Origin: Cryptomeria japonica
Lineage: Eukaryota; Streptophyta; Pinopsida; Cupressales; Cupressaceae
Length of the DNA: 58,000 nt
Reading direction: 5' to 3'
NCBI RefSeq assembly: GCF_030272615.1
Contig: NC_081407.1
Coordinates: 435,278,730 to 435,336,729, forward strand
The notes under the pieces are model-generated. The model was not told the DNA's origin. It saw nothing but the letters and a program-made list of their open reading frames with translations, and did not search any database. The position numbers and the translations under genes are program-made. Positions 21,201 to 32,722 of this stretch are shown here, one piece after another (the stretch's first letter is position 1; each line of letters starts with the position of its first letter).

Positions 21201-22340
21201 CAACATATCACTTGGCAAGACTAGACATTGAACATCGGCTACTTAATCGCTTGTCAAGAATAAACACAAAGATGAGGATAAAGTCTTTGACAAGGAATAT
21301 CTTTTAGGTTTTAAAACAAAAAATATTTAGCAAGTGTGGTTGTGAGCTCGGCAACTTTCGATATGCATCTCCAATTTTCGCAACATGGTTGAACTATAAA
21401 TGAGCACTATAATGAAATTGTTTGTCTGCTCTCATGGTAAATATTTGACTGATTATGTGCATTTGTTGGTATCTATTTCATCTTTGCATTCATGTCTTTG
21501 CATCTGCTTTAGGCTTTGAAGGCCTTTCCATCTCACCTATTTTGTACATATTTTTTTTAATACTATAAACAATGGCAATAGTTAGAAATAGGTCTTTATT
21601 ATGCAGGGTATTACTTTATTGTCAGTCGTAGTGTTTTTTACTCTATAAATTATTTTTGATGTATAAAACCATGAATTTAAAAGCTATGAATAATTTCTTG
21701 AAGGTTGTAAGGCTAACGATTGAGTGGTACTAAACAATTGATATGTTGAACACACAACAATTTCACATATTTATGTGTGGGGAATGCAGGACTATTTTTC
21801 TATTTAAAGATGGTTCCAAACTGTAGAGTTCTTTTTTCTTAATTTCCAATCCTCTTGTAATAAACTATTTTCTACAAATTCTTGTGGAATGTATACCTTA
21901 AAGTCATATTTTATTTTGGGATCAAGATGGGTAACTTATGCTTTCAAGTTATCTTGTTTGTAATGTCATGTCATCTTAAACATTTTGGAATCTAGGAACA
22001 TTTATTGAAAAACTTGTCAACATTTTGAACCTTCTCCTAATCCATCTTCAAAAAGTTTAAGAAGAAGCTAAAACTACTTCAGCCATATTTAGTATCCACT
22101 AAAAATCTCTTGCTTTGTCAAATTGCCCACTGAATTCACTTACTCTTGAAATTAACTATAATATTTAAACTATTACTTTTAATTCTATTATATGCAATTA
22201 TTTATAAATATATTCAACCCTAAAATTTAGATGAAACTATTTCAAACTATCATTTAGAAGACAAGTTTCTATTTTATTGCGTTATTATATTTATCCTAGA
22301 CTTGACTTCTACTTTAAAGGATCTCTTCAAAATAGAAACC
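21201..22340. other. AT-rich DNA with no recognised gene
   Basis: I see no domain, RNA gene or terminal repeat in this stretch. Confidence 0.5.
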
Positions 22341-22344
22341 AACA

Positions 22345-22800
22345 TTCCTAATAGAAATATATATAATTCTCCATTATTATATTTAAATTAAATAAAATTA
22401 TGAAATTAATTTATTAAATAAATTTTTTGAATAATTATTAATAAAAAAATATAACTTTACAATAATTATCTTGTAAATAAGGCTTTGATGTTTTATTAAT
22501 TGATCAATGCAATATGGTCCTTATATCCCTGTCTTGTAGGTTTTATTAAATTCAATTTCTTGCATTTATATTTATCTTGAGAATAATAATGAAGAAATTA
22601 ATGTTATTCTATTATATTATATTATATTATTTTATTTTAACTTTAGTCTAATGAAAAATTAAAAGATATAAAAGGCAAAAATGATCCAAGAATAATTAGT
22701 GGAAAATAAAACCATATTAATTTAAATCTAGTGAATGCCCCATTAATTTATAGATCCTACATAGTTGGTTAAATATTTGTTTGATGGTAGCAATGCTTCA
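22345..22800 (-). repeat. AT-rich dispersed repeat, copy 1
   Basis: Reverse-complemented, it matches copy 2 at about 23,500-23,930 (ATAAGGACCATATTGCATTGATC, AATGGAGAATTATAT) and copies 3 and 4 (GGGGCATTCACTAGATTTAAATTAAT). No coding capacity is seen. It could be LTR, MITE or Helitron sequence; the ends are not defined. Confidence 0.7.
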
Positions 22801-23499
22801 AATAAATTTTAAAATAAAATTCAAACATACTTTAAATACTTAAGCAATAAGTTGTAAAGTTTTTTTAGTCAATTAGATTCTAGAAAAATAATTTTTATAA
22901 TCATGCATCTTAACTTTTAAAAATGAAAAAAATATATCAAAACAAAAAATTAACAATTCTAATTGATGAAGAAACAATTAAATAATAACGTGTTAATGAA
23001 AATTAATTGCAATAGTACTAGCTTAATGACAAGCACTAATAATAAAGTTAAAGAATGAAAAAGAAAGAATGAAATAACATAAGAAATAAGGAAAGAAAGA
23101 GGAAGAGATAAATTATATTAAACATACACATCAACTTTTAAGTTTTGTATAAGTACAAGTATATAAACATAAATTTCAACTTCTTCAATATGTAATCTCA
23201 TAAATTTCAATATGATGTTACATTTTTTTTTCAAAGAAAAAAAAGCATTTAAACATAGATAAACAAGGATATATAATGTTTTTTTAATATATATTAAGAA
23301 CATGCATGATATAAAGCATATTTGTATATATTAACACAAATCTAAACATACACATGTAAACTAGCATTCCTATATTTCATAAATAAAATTTATTTTAGAT
23401 AACTTGAGAGATCAAATTCAAAAAAAAATAGCATTCATAAATATGAACAAATGACAAGATTTACTATTTAAAACAATTAAAATAGATATAAGTGCCATA
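22801..23499. other. AT-rich spacer between inverted repeat copies
   Basis: No gene is recognised. The short minus-strand ORF at 23,118-23,303 is low-complexity. Confidence 0.5.
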
Positions 23500-23938
23500 T
23501 TGCATTCACCAATTGATAATAAATTGAAGCCTTATTTACAATTTTAGATATAAAGACCATATTGCATTGATCAATTGATGAAACATTAAAGCCTTATTTA
23601 CAAGATAAATATGCATGCAAGAAATTGAATTTAATAAAACCTACTAGACATGGATATAAGGACCATATTACATTGATCAATTAATAAGACATCAAAACCT
23701 TATTTACAAGATAGATATACATACAAGAAATTGCATGCATTATAATTTTAATTATTGTAAGGTTATATTTTTATTAATAATTATTCAAAAAAATTATTTA
23801 AAAAATTAATTAGATTGTTTTATTTAATTTAAAAATAATAATGGAGAATTATATACATTTCTATTAAAGATTCTATTATATTATATTTAATTATATATAA
23901 TATAATAGAATAACATTAATTTCTTCTAATAAAATTAT
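23500..23938 (+). repeat. AT-rich dispersed repeat, copy 2 (inverted to copy 1)
   Basis: It carries an internal near-duplication: GGATATAAGGACCATATTxCATTGATCAATTxAT...CCTTATTTACAAGAT occurs at about 23,650 and in related form at about 23,550. It is the reverse complement of copy 1 and stops where LINE L1 begins. Confidence 0.7.
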
Positions 23939-23941
23939 TCT

Positions 23942-25001
23942 TGGAAAGAGGTTTGGAATCCCCAGCTCATTCCCAAGGTTAATTTCTTCTGGTGGACTGC
24001 TCTCCTCAACAAAATTTTGACCCAAGACAACTTGGTCAAGTGGGGATTCCTATTCCCTATTAGATGCATCCTCTACAAAAATGATGAAGAAACTCCTGCT
24101 CATCTCTTCCTCCATTGTGCCTTCACTCGGGAGCTCCGGGGGATGGTCTACAACAAGATCAATATCTGTTGGATTATGAATGATAATTTGTTAAATCTGT
24201 CCCAGGAGTTTCGGTTCCCCTCTTCCAACCTCCTTATCCAACAACTGTGGAAGCAGATCCCCCCCACATGAGCTAGAGTATTTGGAAGAAAAGGAATGAC
24301 AGAATATTCAGAGACAAAGAGGCCTCTGTGGAAACTGTGTTTGCTCGATTCCTTAAGTTGGTTCTTGAGAATATCTTTGTTTCTAAAACCCAGATGGCAT
24401 CCAATCCCCCCTCTACCTAGGATTGGGAAATTGCTAGATGTTGGAACCTTCCCCCCTCATTCTCTCTTGTTGACTGCTCTAAGAGACTCCTAGGACAAAG
24501 CACGGTCCGGTTCCCTTCGGCTACAAATTTTAAACTCAATTTTGATGGGGTTGCCAGGGGGGCCTGGCTACTAGTGGAGGGGTTATTAGATCCCATTTGG
24601 GGGCCCTTGTTGCTGCTTATGGGGGTAACCTGAATGTGCATTCCTCTAAATAGGCTGAAGCTATGGCCTTAGCCTGGGGAATCTGCATTGCCCTCACCAT
24701 GAGAATCAGGATTCTGGATATTGAGGGTGACTCCAAGCTCATCATTGATGTTGTCAAAGGGTGGAATAAGCTTAATTGGACAATTGAGAGAACCATTAGT
24801 GACACCCTGAGGCTCATCTTTAGGCTTGACTTGTTCCAAATTATGCATATCTTCAGGGAAGGCAATAGTGTGGCAGATGCCCTGGCAACCATTGGCCTAA
24901 ACCTCTCAGGTTTGAGATGCTGGAGGAGTCACAATTCCCTCCCAGACCATGTTAACTTCCTTCTTCAGGAAGAGAAATCCAAAATCTTTACTAATGATTG
25001 A
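23942..25001 (+). pseudogene. LINE relic L1: zinc-binding and RNase H domains
   Basis: The frame opens WKEVWNPQLIPKVNFFWW and continues through CILYKNDEETPAHLFLHCAF, the zf-RVT C-x-H-x-C signature. WKKRNDRIFRD follows, then an RNase H-like domain with LNFDGVARG (24,535), DIEGDSKLIIDVV (24,716) and FREGNSVADALATIG (24,854), giving the expected acidic residues. At least three frame changes and stops near 24,418 and 24,652 disable it. Reverse transcriptase and endonuclease are absent, as in a 5'-truncated LINE insertion into the AT-rich repeat. Confidence 0.88.
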
Positions 25002-25406
25002 GTAGTTGCCAAGTGCTTCCCTTACCCTCCTCTCTTCCCTCAGGGTAGTCTAGAGGTGTTGGTTTCATAATTCAAATATTGGGAATATCCCTTCGATCCC
25101 TTTTGATGTGGTGGTGACTCGTTCAGCCAGGATGGCGATGATGCACGTGTTGTTGTGTTGGAATTCCTTTGGGCTTGCAAATTCATGATGAGATATGATT
25201 AGATTGGTAACGTGTTGGTTGCCACTGGTATTTGCTAACTCTTAATGCCTCATAACTAGGAAATCATTTCTAAAAGTGACTTCATTTTTTCCCATGCGCC
25301 CAACTTCATTTCTCATTTATTGACGTCAAGCTCGCACACTTCCCATTATCTCTTCTTGGCTTGCTTCTCGAAGGGTCTCTGCAACTTTCTTTGTGCTAAT
25401 TTTTTC
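25002..25406 (+). other. Spacer between LINE RNase H and downstream ORF
   Basis: About 400 bp has no poly(A) run or terminal repeat, so nothing marks the end of the LINE before the next reading frame. An upstream in-frame ATG at 25,320 could extend the ORF, but ATG 25,407 begins the better-conserved-looking part. Confidence 0.4.
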
Positions 25407-26318
25407 ATGACTAAAGAAGCTCTGTTGGTGGAGGATATAGGGGGCGACAAAGTTAGATATGAACCAGATAATCCGGATGATTTTAAAAATGACCCCCTAG
25501 TCTGGAATTTTTGTGTTGAAGGTGGGGTTGCAAATTTTTTGGATTGCCTGAAGGGCCACGATGAGCAGCTCTCAGTTGCTTTTGCCTCCTCTTGGTTTGG
25601 GAGGTGTGTCTCAGTTGGCAGCATTGCCTTTGATGTCTCTGAGGAGACTATTTCCCAAGCTACAAAATTGACCCTTAATGGCCGATGCTAGAAGCATACT
25701 AGCCATGTTGCAAAAAGTGAAGGTTTGAAATGATTCTTCGGTAACTAGGAAGAACCCGTCAAGTTGCAAGGTGGGTTTGCTCGAGAGGAGCTCAAACACC
25801 TGTGGAACATGATCTACCTTATGATCATGAATTAATTCACTCTCGAAGGTGGGCATAAGGTATTCTACTACTATCATTTGCCCCTCCTCAATCACTTCCG
25901 CAATAATGTTTTGCTTTGATTGTCGTTTTGTTTATTGCACTCTATAGAAAGTTTTGTTAAAGACACCATGGACCCCAAGCATGGGGATAAGTCACCCTAC
26001 CTCCTTCACTAGGACCTCATTTACAGGTTGTATAAATTTTTGCCCCCCCCCATGAAACCTTTCACTCTCTCGGTCCCCCATGCCTACTCCTTAGTATCTT
26101 GCAGCCCTATCTATGGCTTTCCCTAGATTTTTTCAATATCTTTATGAGGACTTTGCTATGACCACCATGTCCCTGGCTGCTTACGCCTCAGTTGTTTCCT
26201 TATCGGCGGTCTCCCCTAGTTTAACTCTATTTGCCTCTCTCAGTGCTTTCCGCTCCCTGTCCAAGGGCAAAGGTAAAACCTCTGCTAAATGCAAATGCAT
26301 TGTCTTTGATGACAATTC
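25407..26318 (+). pseudogene. Unrecognised long ORF downstream of LINE L1, N-terminal part
   Basis: Starting MTKEALLVEDIGGDKVRYEP, one frame runs to about 26,130. Most of its stops (25,689; 25,731; 25,746; 25,833; 25,917; 26,010; 26,124) fit TGG to TGA/TAG or CAA/CAG to TAA/TAG. The core has FASSWFGRCVSVGSIAFDVS then EETISQATKLTLNGR, reminiscent of plant transposon-associated proteins of unknown function, but I cannot name the family. The frame changes near 26,110-26,140 and continues to 26,318, where a solo LTR splits it. It is coding-like but dead. Confidence 0.55.
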
Positions 26319-27830
26319 TGATAACTCAATGATGAATGCTAAGTACCAAACCAGTACTGAGAGGGGGGTGAATCAGTATAGGTACAAAAACTTTTTCCTA
26401 ACCGGTTTGATTGCAGACTGTAAATTACTGGCAATCTCTAACACCGGTTCAAACCAGACTACTATCGATTAAACACAATGTGATTGTGAAAGACATGAAC
26501 TGGTCAAACTTCTTAGCTTTCCACACAACCTACTTCCTCATTTCCATTTTGTCCTTATGCATAAACAGATAATCTATCATCAGAAATGTAATAACTTACT
26601 AGTATAACATGATTCACTGCTTGATAGAGAACAACAAAGCATCAAATGAAAGAGGTATCACACATGACACACATATTTTTCACGTGGAAACCCAATTGGG
26701 AAAAACCATGGTGGGGATGAATACCCACAAGCTGATTTGAACTCTTTTGAAGTCCACTCTGTTAGAAGCCTACTCCGGTTAAAGATTGTTACAACAGGTT
26801 CTGTTAGGAACCGATCCTGTTAGGGATCACCCGGTTAAGGGATGGCTAGAATACTCGGTTAGGGGTTAAACCATGTTAGAGGTTACCTTGTTAGAGGATT
26901 TTATGAACTCAATGGCTTTGAGTCACCCTGTTAAAGTATTTACATCAAGCTGGTTAAAGCTACCTGGTTAAGGGATTTTCCATATGTTGAAGTAGTTAAA
27001 GATCAATAGGTATTGCAATGATTTGGTAATAGCACTCAATACCAATGCAGATCTGCTTTAGTTCCTTCCTTCTGCACACACACTATGCAGGTATCAATCC
27101 TCTCATCTGGTTTGGCAAGAATCATGTATCTTTGCACTTAGATACACACACAACATTTGCCAACTACCTCGACATGAAACACAACATCGATCTTATAGAA
27201 CACAGATAGGTCGGCAGCATAAACCCTAAACCCTAAACACTTAGGTTGAGCAATTGATCAGTTCAATATTGACCATTGAACACTTTGCATTTGAATACAA
27301 CGGTCTTGAATAGATCTCAAGACATTATCCATCATTCGTTCTTCATCGCTTCATGGAGGCGATAACCCATCACGCATTCTCCACCGTTTGCAAAGACTTC
27401 ACACATTCTTGAGGTAGATAGGATCAATCTCCTTCATGCAAGATCCTTCACATGCATGAGACTGACGTGGCAACACAATTTGATCTCCATTATAATGCTA
27501 ACTCATCACACAATGTCATTGGTTGAATCACATAGGTTTGGAACACTTCAACTGAAAACCCTGAAGCTAAGACTACCAACCGGTAGTCCTATCACATTCC
27601 ATGTACTGGTTCTCATTCTGACATACTGGTTCTAGTTCACAACATCATACCGGTTCACTTGGACAAGCATATCGCTTCACTTATTGCACATATACCGATT
27701 TACACCACCATACCGGTTCTCTTTGCCAGTTGCTTAACTTCAATATACCATTTCACTTCTTAGCATATTGGCATCAATGACAACATACAATATCATCATG
27801 TCATCATACTCTTGCACATATGCCAACAAA
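26319..27830 (-). mobile_element. Solo LTR of family A
   Basis: On the minus strand it starts TGTTGGCATATGTG and ends CATTGAGTTATCA, the same termini as the Copia A LTRs (32,495-34,172). Internal landmarks match: TTCACGTGGAAACCCAAxTGGG on the plus strand, the CCCTAAACCCTAAAC telomere-like word (27,221-27,240) and many AACCGGT words. It has no internal region. Flanks are AATTC and AATTA, a possible 5-bp duplication with one change. It interrupts the downstream ORF of L1. Confidence 0.92.
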
Positions 27831-28695
27831 TTATTCCTCTAAGGATGCTGAGAATGACAATCCTTCCCCTGATTCTGAGGTTAAAAGGAGATCCTCCAAA
27901 CTAGCTTCAAAAAGCCGCAAAAATAAGACCCCAATGATCGAGAATTTGGACTCTGAGGAGGACCCCATTGGGGACAAGGAGGAAGAGGACCCTAATACCA
28001 CTATGTGGGCCCCTGATGGGGATGTTGTGGATGTGAATATGACTAGGGACCCCATGGTTCCGACCACTGTTGGTGCCACTGACATGGGTAACTCTGAAAT
28101 GCAAACCCAGGACCCCATTGATGTTAAGGATACGACCCCTATGAACACGGGCACTGAGGATCTTATGGGCATGGAAATTTTCGATAGCAAAGCCCTGGAC
28201 TCTGGTAACTTGGAACCAGAGTTAAAAATGGTTGAACAAGTGATGCAGTCTATCCCCCTGATGGGCCTGGTTAATGATAGTGATAACTCCCTTGCTAGTG
28301 GTGTGCCCAAAGAGACCGGAGAGACTATGGATGACATGGCTATTGAGAACCCCCAAGGTGTCCCTACTCTTCAACAAATGGAAAAGTTGAGCATGGCTGT
28401 GTTGGATATCACGTAGAGGATTGAAAACCTCAACCCTATGATTGATTTGCAGACTATCAAGGATGATGTCAACCGGCTCAAGAACAAGATGGAGGCTTGG
28501 GAAGCCCAAATGGTGGGCCTTCACAAATTCCATGTGCAGGTATTACATAGCTCCACACTCACCCTCTCTCTATTGAGGGAATGTTCTATGGACACTGAGG
28601 AGGACAAGCAGAAGGCTAGGGACCTCTACAAGTTCCTGTCCAATGAATGGAACAGTGCCATGGATGCCACTGGGGTGCACAAGGCACCCCCATAG
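27831..28695 (+). pseudogene. Unrecognised long ORF downstream of LINE L1, C-terminal part
   Basis: The frame resumes with NYSSKDAENDNPSPDSEV, runs through an acidic, methionine- and proline-rich low-complexity middle, then meets one stop (TAG at 28,414) that separates a probable coiled-coil tail (RIENLNPMIDLQTIKDDVNR, then LKNKMEAWEAQM). It ends at TAG 28,693. An acidic linker plus coiled coil suggests a structural or nucleic-acid-coating protein, but that is a guess. The antisense 168-codon frame here is a shadow. Confidence 0.55.
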
Positions 28696-28860
28696 TTTGT
28701 TTTTTGTTATCTGTTGTTGTTTCTGATTTCTAAAGACTTGGTTCCTTTTTGTTGATAGTTGTTGTTAATTGTTGTTATAGTGTTGTTTCTGCACTATGAT
28801 TTTTAATAGTTTTGCTATGTAAAGGGCCAGTGCCCTTGTTCTCACTGCTTTATTAATCAA
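28696..28860 (+). other. Probable LINE 3' untranslated end
   Basis: T- and GTT-rich sequence ends in GGGCCAGTGCCC, then CTTTATTAATCAAAAAC. A TAATCAAAAA-like terminus just before a return to the AT-rich repeat is consistent with the 3' end of a plant LINE, which would make the ORF at 25,407-28,695 part of L1. Confidence 0.45.
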
Positions 28861-29150
28861 AAACATTATTAATAATATATTAAATAAATTACAAGAATTA
28901 AATTTAATCTAAATCTTTGAAAACTTATTTTATATATATAGACAAAAAAAAATTGGTGGTTGTCCCATTAAAAGGAATGGGGCATTCACTAGATTTAAAT
29001 TAATGTCATTTTATTTTTCACTAATTACTCTTTGTATTTTTATATCTTGAAATTTTCCACTAGACTAAAGTTAAAACAATATAATATAATATAATCACAA
29101 TTAAATATAATATAATAATTTTTTTAATAATTTATTAAATAAATTTAAAA
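28861..29150 (+). repeat. AT-rich dispersed repeat, copy 3
   Basis: GGGGCATTCACTAGATTTAA and the following ACTAAAGTTAAAA-type sequence match copy 1 in reverse complement and copy 4. Same orientation as copy 2. Confidence 0.7.
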
Positions 29151-29362
29151 GACTAAATTTAATCTAAATCTTTTAAAACATTTTAAAGATTAATATATAA
29201 TCTATCTATAACATATACAAAAATTAATATTATTGTTTTAGTTAGTTTAGGGTTATTATTATCATAAATAATAATACAATGTAACAAAAGTGGTTGATTA
29301 TTCCTCCAACTATTTTTAAATATAAACAAAATGATTTCAAATTACAATGTTAGTTTCATCCT

Positions 29363-29442
29363 ACGAAAGTCCTACAAATCAAAAAAACATTGTAAACATT
29401 GAGAAGGTCCTACAAATCAAAAAACATTGTGAACATTGACAA
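29363..29442. repeat. Two-copy tandem repeat, about 40 bp
   Basis: GTCCTACAAATCAAAAAA with CATTGTxAACATTGA occurs twice in tandem directly before an LTR. It does not look like a target duplication because the copies are adjacent. Confidence 0.7.
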
Positions 29443-29458
29443 GGCAGCATAACCCAAT

Positions 29459-29804
29459 TGTTAGAGTAAAAGGTATTAGTTTACTTAATTAATTAAATCA
29501 TATTGATTTAATAATTAAGTCACCTTTTCTCTATTTCACTCAAGCTAAATTTAGGAAGCTAAACTTAAGAATATTATTATTAATTATTAATTGCTTTTAG
29601 GGTTTTCCCTTTTTTAGGTTTTGATCTCCTTTAATAAGGATTGATCCCTTTTGAATTTCATTATCTGATTATCATTTATTGCATTCTTTTGCTCTAGGTT
29701 TTCAAAGCAATCTTTGTGTTTTGTGAATCTTCCATTGTTGTGACAAGTTATTTGCATACAGGTGTTCACTGGGTTTTGTGAGGTTGTATTCTACAACTTT
29801 TACA
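29459..29804 (+). mobile_element. Short LTR with primer-binding site, no coding partner
   Basis: It starts TGTTAGAG and ends CTTTTACA (346 bp). It is followed at once by TGGTATCAAAGC (29,805-29,816), one base away from the initiator-methionine tRNA primer site. This is a plus-strand 5' LTR of a Copia-like or short non-autonomous element. I see no matching 3' LTR and no gag downstream. Confidence 0.7.
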
Positions 29805-29816
29805 TGGTATCAAAGC

Positions 29817-31050
29817 TTCAACCCTGAGGCTTTCCTGTTCTTCATTCAATATTTCAAATCATAACATTCACCACAACATGAGAGAACAAATTCTTTATTG
29901 CCATGGAATACCCTAGTTCAGGGTTTCATCCTTTAAAAACTGTTTTCATAAAAATAATCACAAATTATTCGATTCTTAACAAAATTAAGTCAGACAAAAA
30001 GAACCGGAAAGAGGATTCAGAGACCTTTCCAAAAAATATATCCTTTCTTCATTATGATTCCTCATATGAACATATCAAACACTACAACAGGACTGTTGCT
30101 GCCTTCACCAGTCTTCTTTTCACCATGAACTGTAACAAACAGTCATTAATAACTTTTTAAATACTATTCATAAAGAAAATCTCTCCAGTCAGACTTTTTA
30201 TTTCCTAGTTACAAAACTTCTCTCAAATTTATAGCCAGATCCAATTGTTAAATCAAAAGTTATGATGATTTTATCAAAACGGGTAACCCTTGGTAGGGTT
30301 TTGACAATTTTTTTAAAAACAAACATATCTTGCCAAATAATCCACAAAAATGCATAAGAAAGGATTCATCCGAAAGATATTTCACTAATATATCATTAAA
30401 AAACATCTACATATAAAAATTATCAAAATGTGATCCTTCATGGATCTATGACAGTCACATATTCCTTAAAAACTTATGACAGTTTGAGAGTTTGATGGAT
30501 AATCTTTGTCAAATCCCCTCCAAACTGTTGTACCCCCTTGATCTCGACCAAAAATGATTTTATAAACCATTTACAAATCCTCCTAACTACTCTAACCACC
30601 TCATGACCAATGTATTGCATTCTTACACTTTTGTTGCACATTTTGGCAATGTTGCAACTTTGCAATTTTTACAATTTTTGACAAATTACCACTACACTTC
30701 ACCCTAGCCTTCATGGACACCCCTAACATGTTATAATGAATTGAATTTGACAAATTAAAAAAATTTAAACTTTTTTGGATGTTCTTCACACTTTGACCAT
30801 AGTTGACCCTATCAGAACCTATTAGGTCCCTTGATACAAATGGTCTTTTGTGACCTTACAATCATTAATGAAACATTAAAAAAAAATAAAAATGTGGTTT
30901 GTCTTCATGATACATCTCCATGGCTACGTGCCCGTGCACCACTCGTGTCGCTGACTCACCACCACCGCTTGACCAGAGCCACCATAGTTCCACCTCCACC
31001 CGACCACCACCTGAGTACCACTAGTAGGTTGCTTGTTCTCTTTTTTGAAT
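29817..31050. other. Non-coding sequence after the short LTR
   Basis: No domain is recognised. It may include interior of the short-LTR element and truncated 3' sequence of Copia B. An 85-codon plus-strand ORF at 29,903 is lysine- and asparagine-rich without motif and is not called. Confidence 0.45.
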
Positions 31051-31059
31051 CTTTTTAAG

Positions 31060-32494
31060 CCTATTATGGTTTTTTCGTGATATCAACTTCCTGATGAAGT
31101 GCGCGTGGATCTCAATATGCTTTGTCCATTGATGCTCCACTGGATTGCAAGAAATGTGTATGGCACTCTTATTGTCGCACCAAAGAAGTGTGGGACTATC
31201 AGGAGAAAAACCGAACTCTATCAATAACTGTCGAAGCCATAAAATATCCTGGCTGGCTAGCACCGTTGCTTAGTACTCAGCCTCTGTAGATGATAATGCA
31301 ATAGAAAATTGCTTCTTGCAAGACCATGTAATAGTACCAGAACCAAGACAGAAAACAAAGCCAGAAGTAGACTTCCAATCATCGACATCACTAGCCCAAT
31401 CTGAGTCAGTGAAGCCAACTATGTGAGGAGCCCCTGATGTGTAGTGAATGCCATACTATAAAGTGCCCTAAATGTACCTCAAAATACATTTGGCAGCTTG
31501 CCAATGGCTCTCATGTGGATCATGTGAGAACCTAGAGACAAGGTCAACTACATAGGAAAGATCAGGATGCGAATGTGTCAGGTACAACAAACTGCCAACC
31601 AACTGCCTGTATAATGTAGAATCTACTAAAGGAGTACAATAAGTGGAGGACAGAACAACACCTGACTGAAATGGTGTGGGGGTAGGCTTGCAATCAAGCA
31701 TGGCAAATCGGTGGAGCATGTCAAGAGCATACTTTTGCTGATATATGGAAATCCCATCTGAAGACTGAACAACCTTTAGACCAAGAAAATAGTGTAGAAG
31801 ACTGAGATCTGTCATCTCAAACTACTCCATCAAAGCTCTTTGAACACTCTGAATCATAGATGATGAGCTACCTGTAAAAATGAGATCATCAATATATAGC
31901 ACAAGATTCAAAATATCACCCTCTAGACGTTGAATGTAAATCGTGGGATCAAAATGACAATGAGTGAAGTGAGAGGAGAGCAAAAAAGAGTCTGTCTTCT
32001 CATACCAAGCCTGAGGGGCTTGTTTGAGACCATATAATGAACACCTAAGTCTACAAACCAAAGAAGTGTCTTGCACAAGCCCCTAAGTATGCTCCATATA
32101 TATCTCCTCATGTAAGTCTCCATGCAAGAAAGAACTCTTCACATCCATCTGAAAAAATGGCCATCCCTATGAAGCTGCAAGGGATAGTACAAAGCGAATA
32201 GAATTCATCTTGGCAATAGGAGCAAAGGTCTTAGAGTAATCAATACCCTCGACCTGAGAAAACCCCTTCGCAATAAGACGTGCTTTGTACTTTTCTATCG
32301 AACCATCGACAACATAGTTGGTATGGTACACCCACTTGCACCGAACCAACTTTCTTCCCTTAGGAAGAGAACAAAGACCCCAAGTATGATTCTTCATCAA
32401 AGAAGAATACTCCACATCCATAGCCCTATCCCACTCAGGCTGACCTATCGCCTTTGAAAACCTTTGAGGATCATCTGAAATGGCATGACTCCAG
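31060..32494 (-). pseudogene. Copia B, 3' half: reverse transcriptase and RNase H
   Basis: On the minus strand from 32,494 the frame carries PEWDRAMDVEYSSL, FAPIAKMNSIRFVLSLAAS, QMDVKSSFLHGDLHEEIYM, YGLKQAPQAWY and the catalytic YIDD (about 31,883), then SLLYLTHSHPDLSYVV. RNase H follows with DSDWASDV, SSTEAEY and LWCDNKSAIH. Stops fall near 32,167, 32,083, 31,828, 31,469, 31,457 and 31,271. It ends in degraded sequence near 31,060 without a recognisable LTR. The matching 5' half is at 55,134-57,430. Confidence 0.92.
32490..32494. repeat. Target-site duplication of Copia A, left copy
   Basis: TCCAG here and TCAAG at 55,134-55,138 differ at one base. Removing A with one copy restores an open Copia frame in element B, which supports the assignment. 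Confidence 0.7.
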
Positions 32495-32566
32495 TGTTGG
32501 CATTATGTGAACCGATATAAGGACATAATGATATTGTCTGTTGTCATTGATGTCAATATGTGATAT

Positions 32567-32722
32567 GAAGTGAACTGACATATGTGATATGTGAGAAGAG
32601 AGAACTAACATATGTGTGAACTGGTATATATGCCAAAGTGAAGTGAAGTGAACCGGCATATGTGATATGTGAGAAGAGAGAACCGACATATGTGTGAACC
32701 GGTATATATGCCAAAGTGAAGT
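32567..32722 (+). repeat. 78-bp tandem duplication in U3 of Copia A
   Basis: GAAGTGAACxGxCATATGTG starts at 32,567 and 32,645. The same doublet is in the 3' LTR near 53,546. Repeated blocks in U3 are often enhancers; that role is inferred. Short ORFs of 75-113 codons here are products of the repeat. Confidence 0.8.

Noticed and set aside
27831-28337. 168-codon minus-strand ORF
   Set aside because: It is the antisense shadow of the better-supported plus-strand frame with acidic linker and coiled coil.
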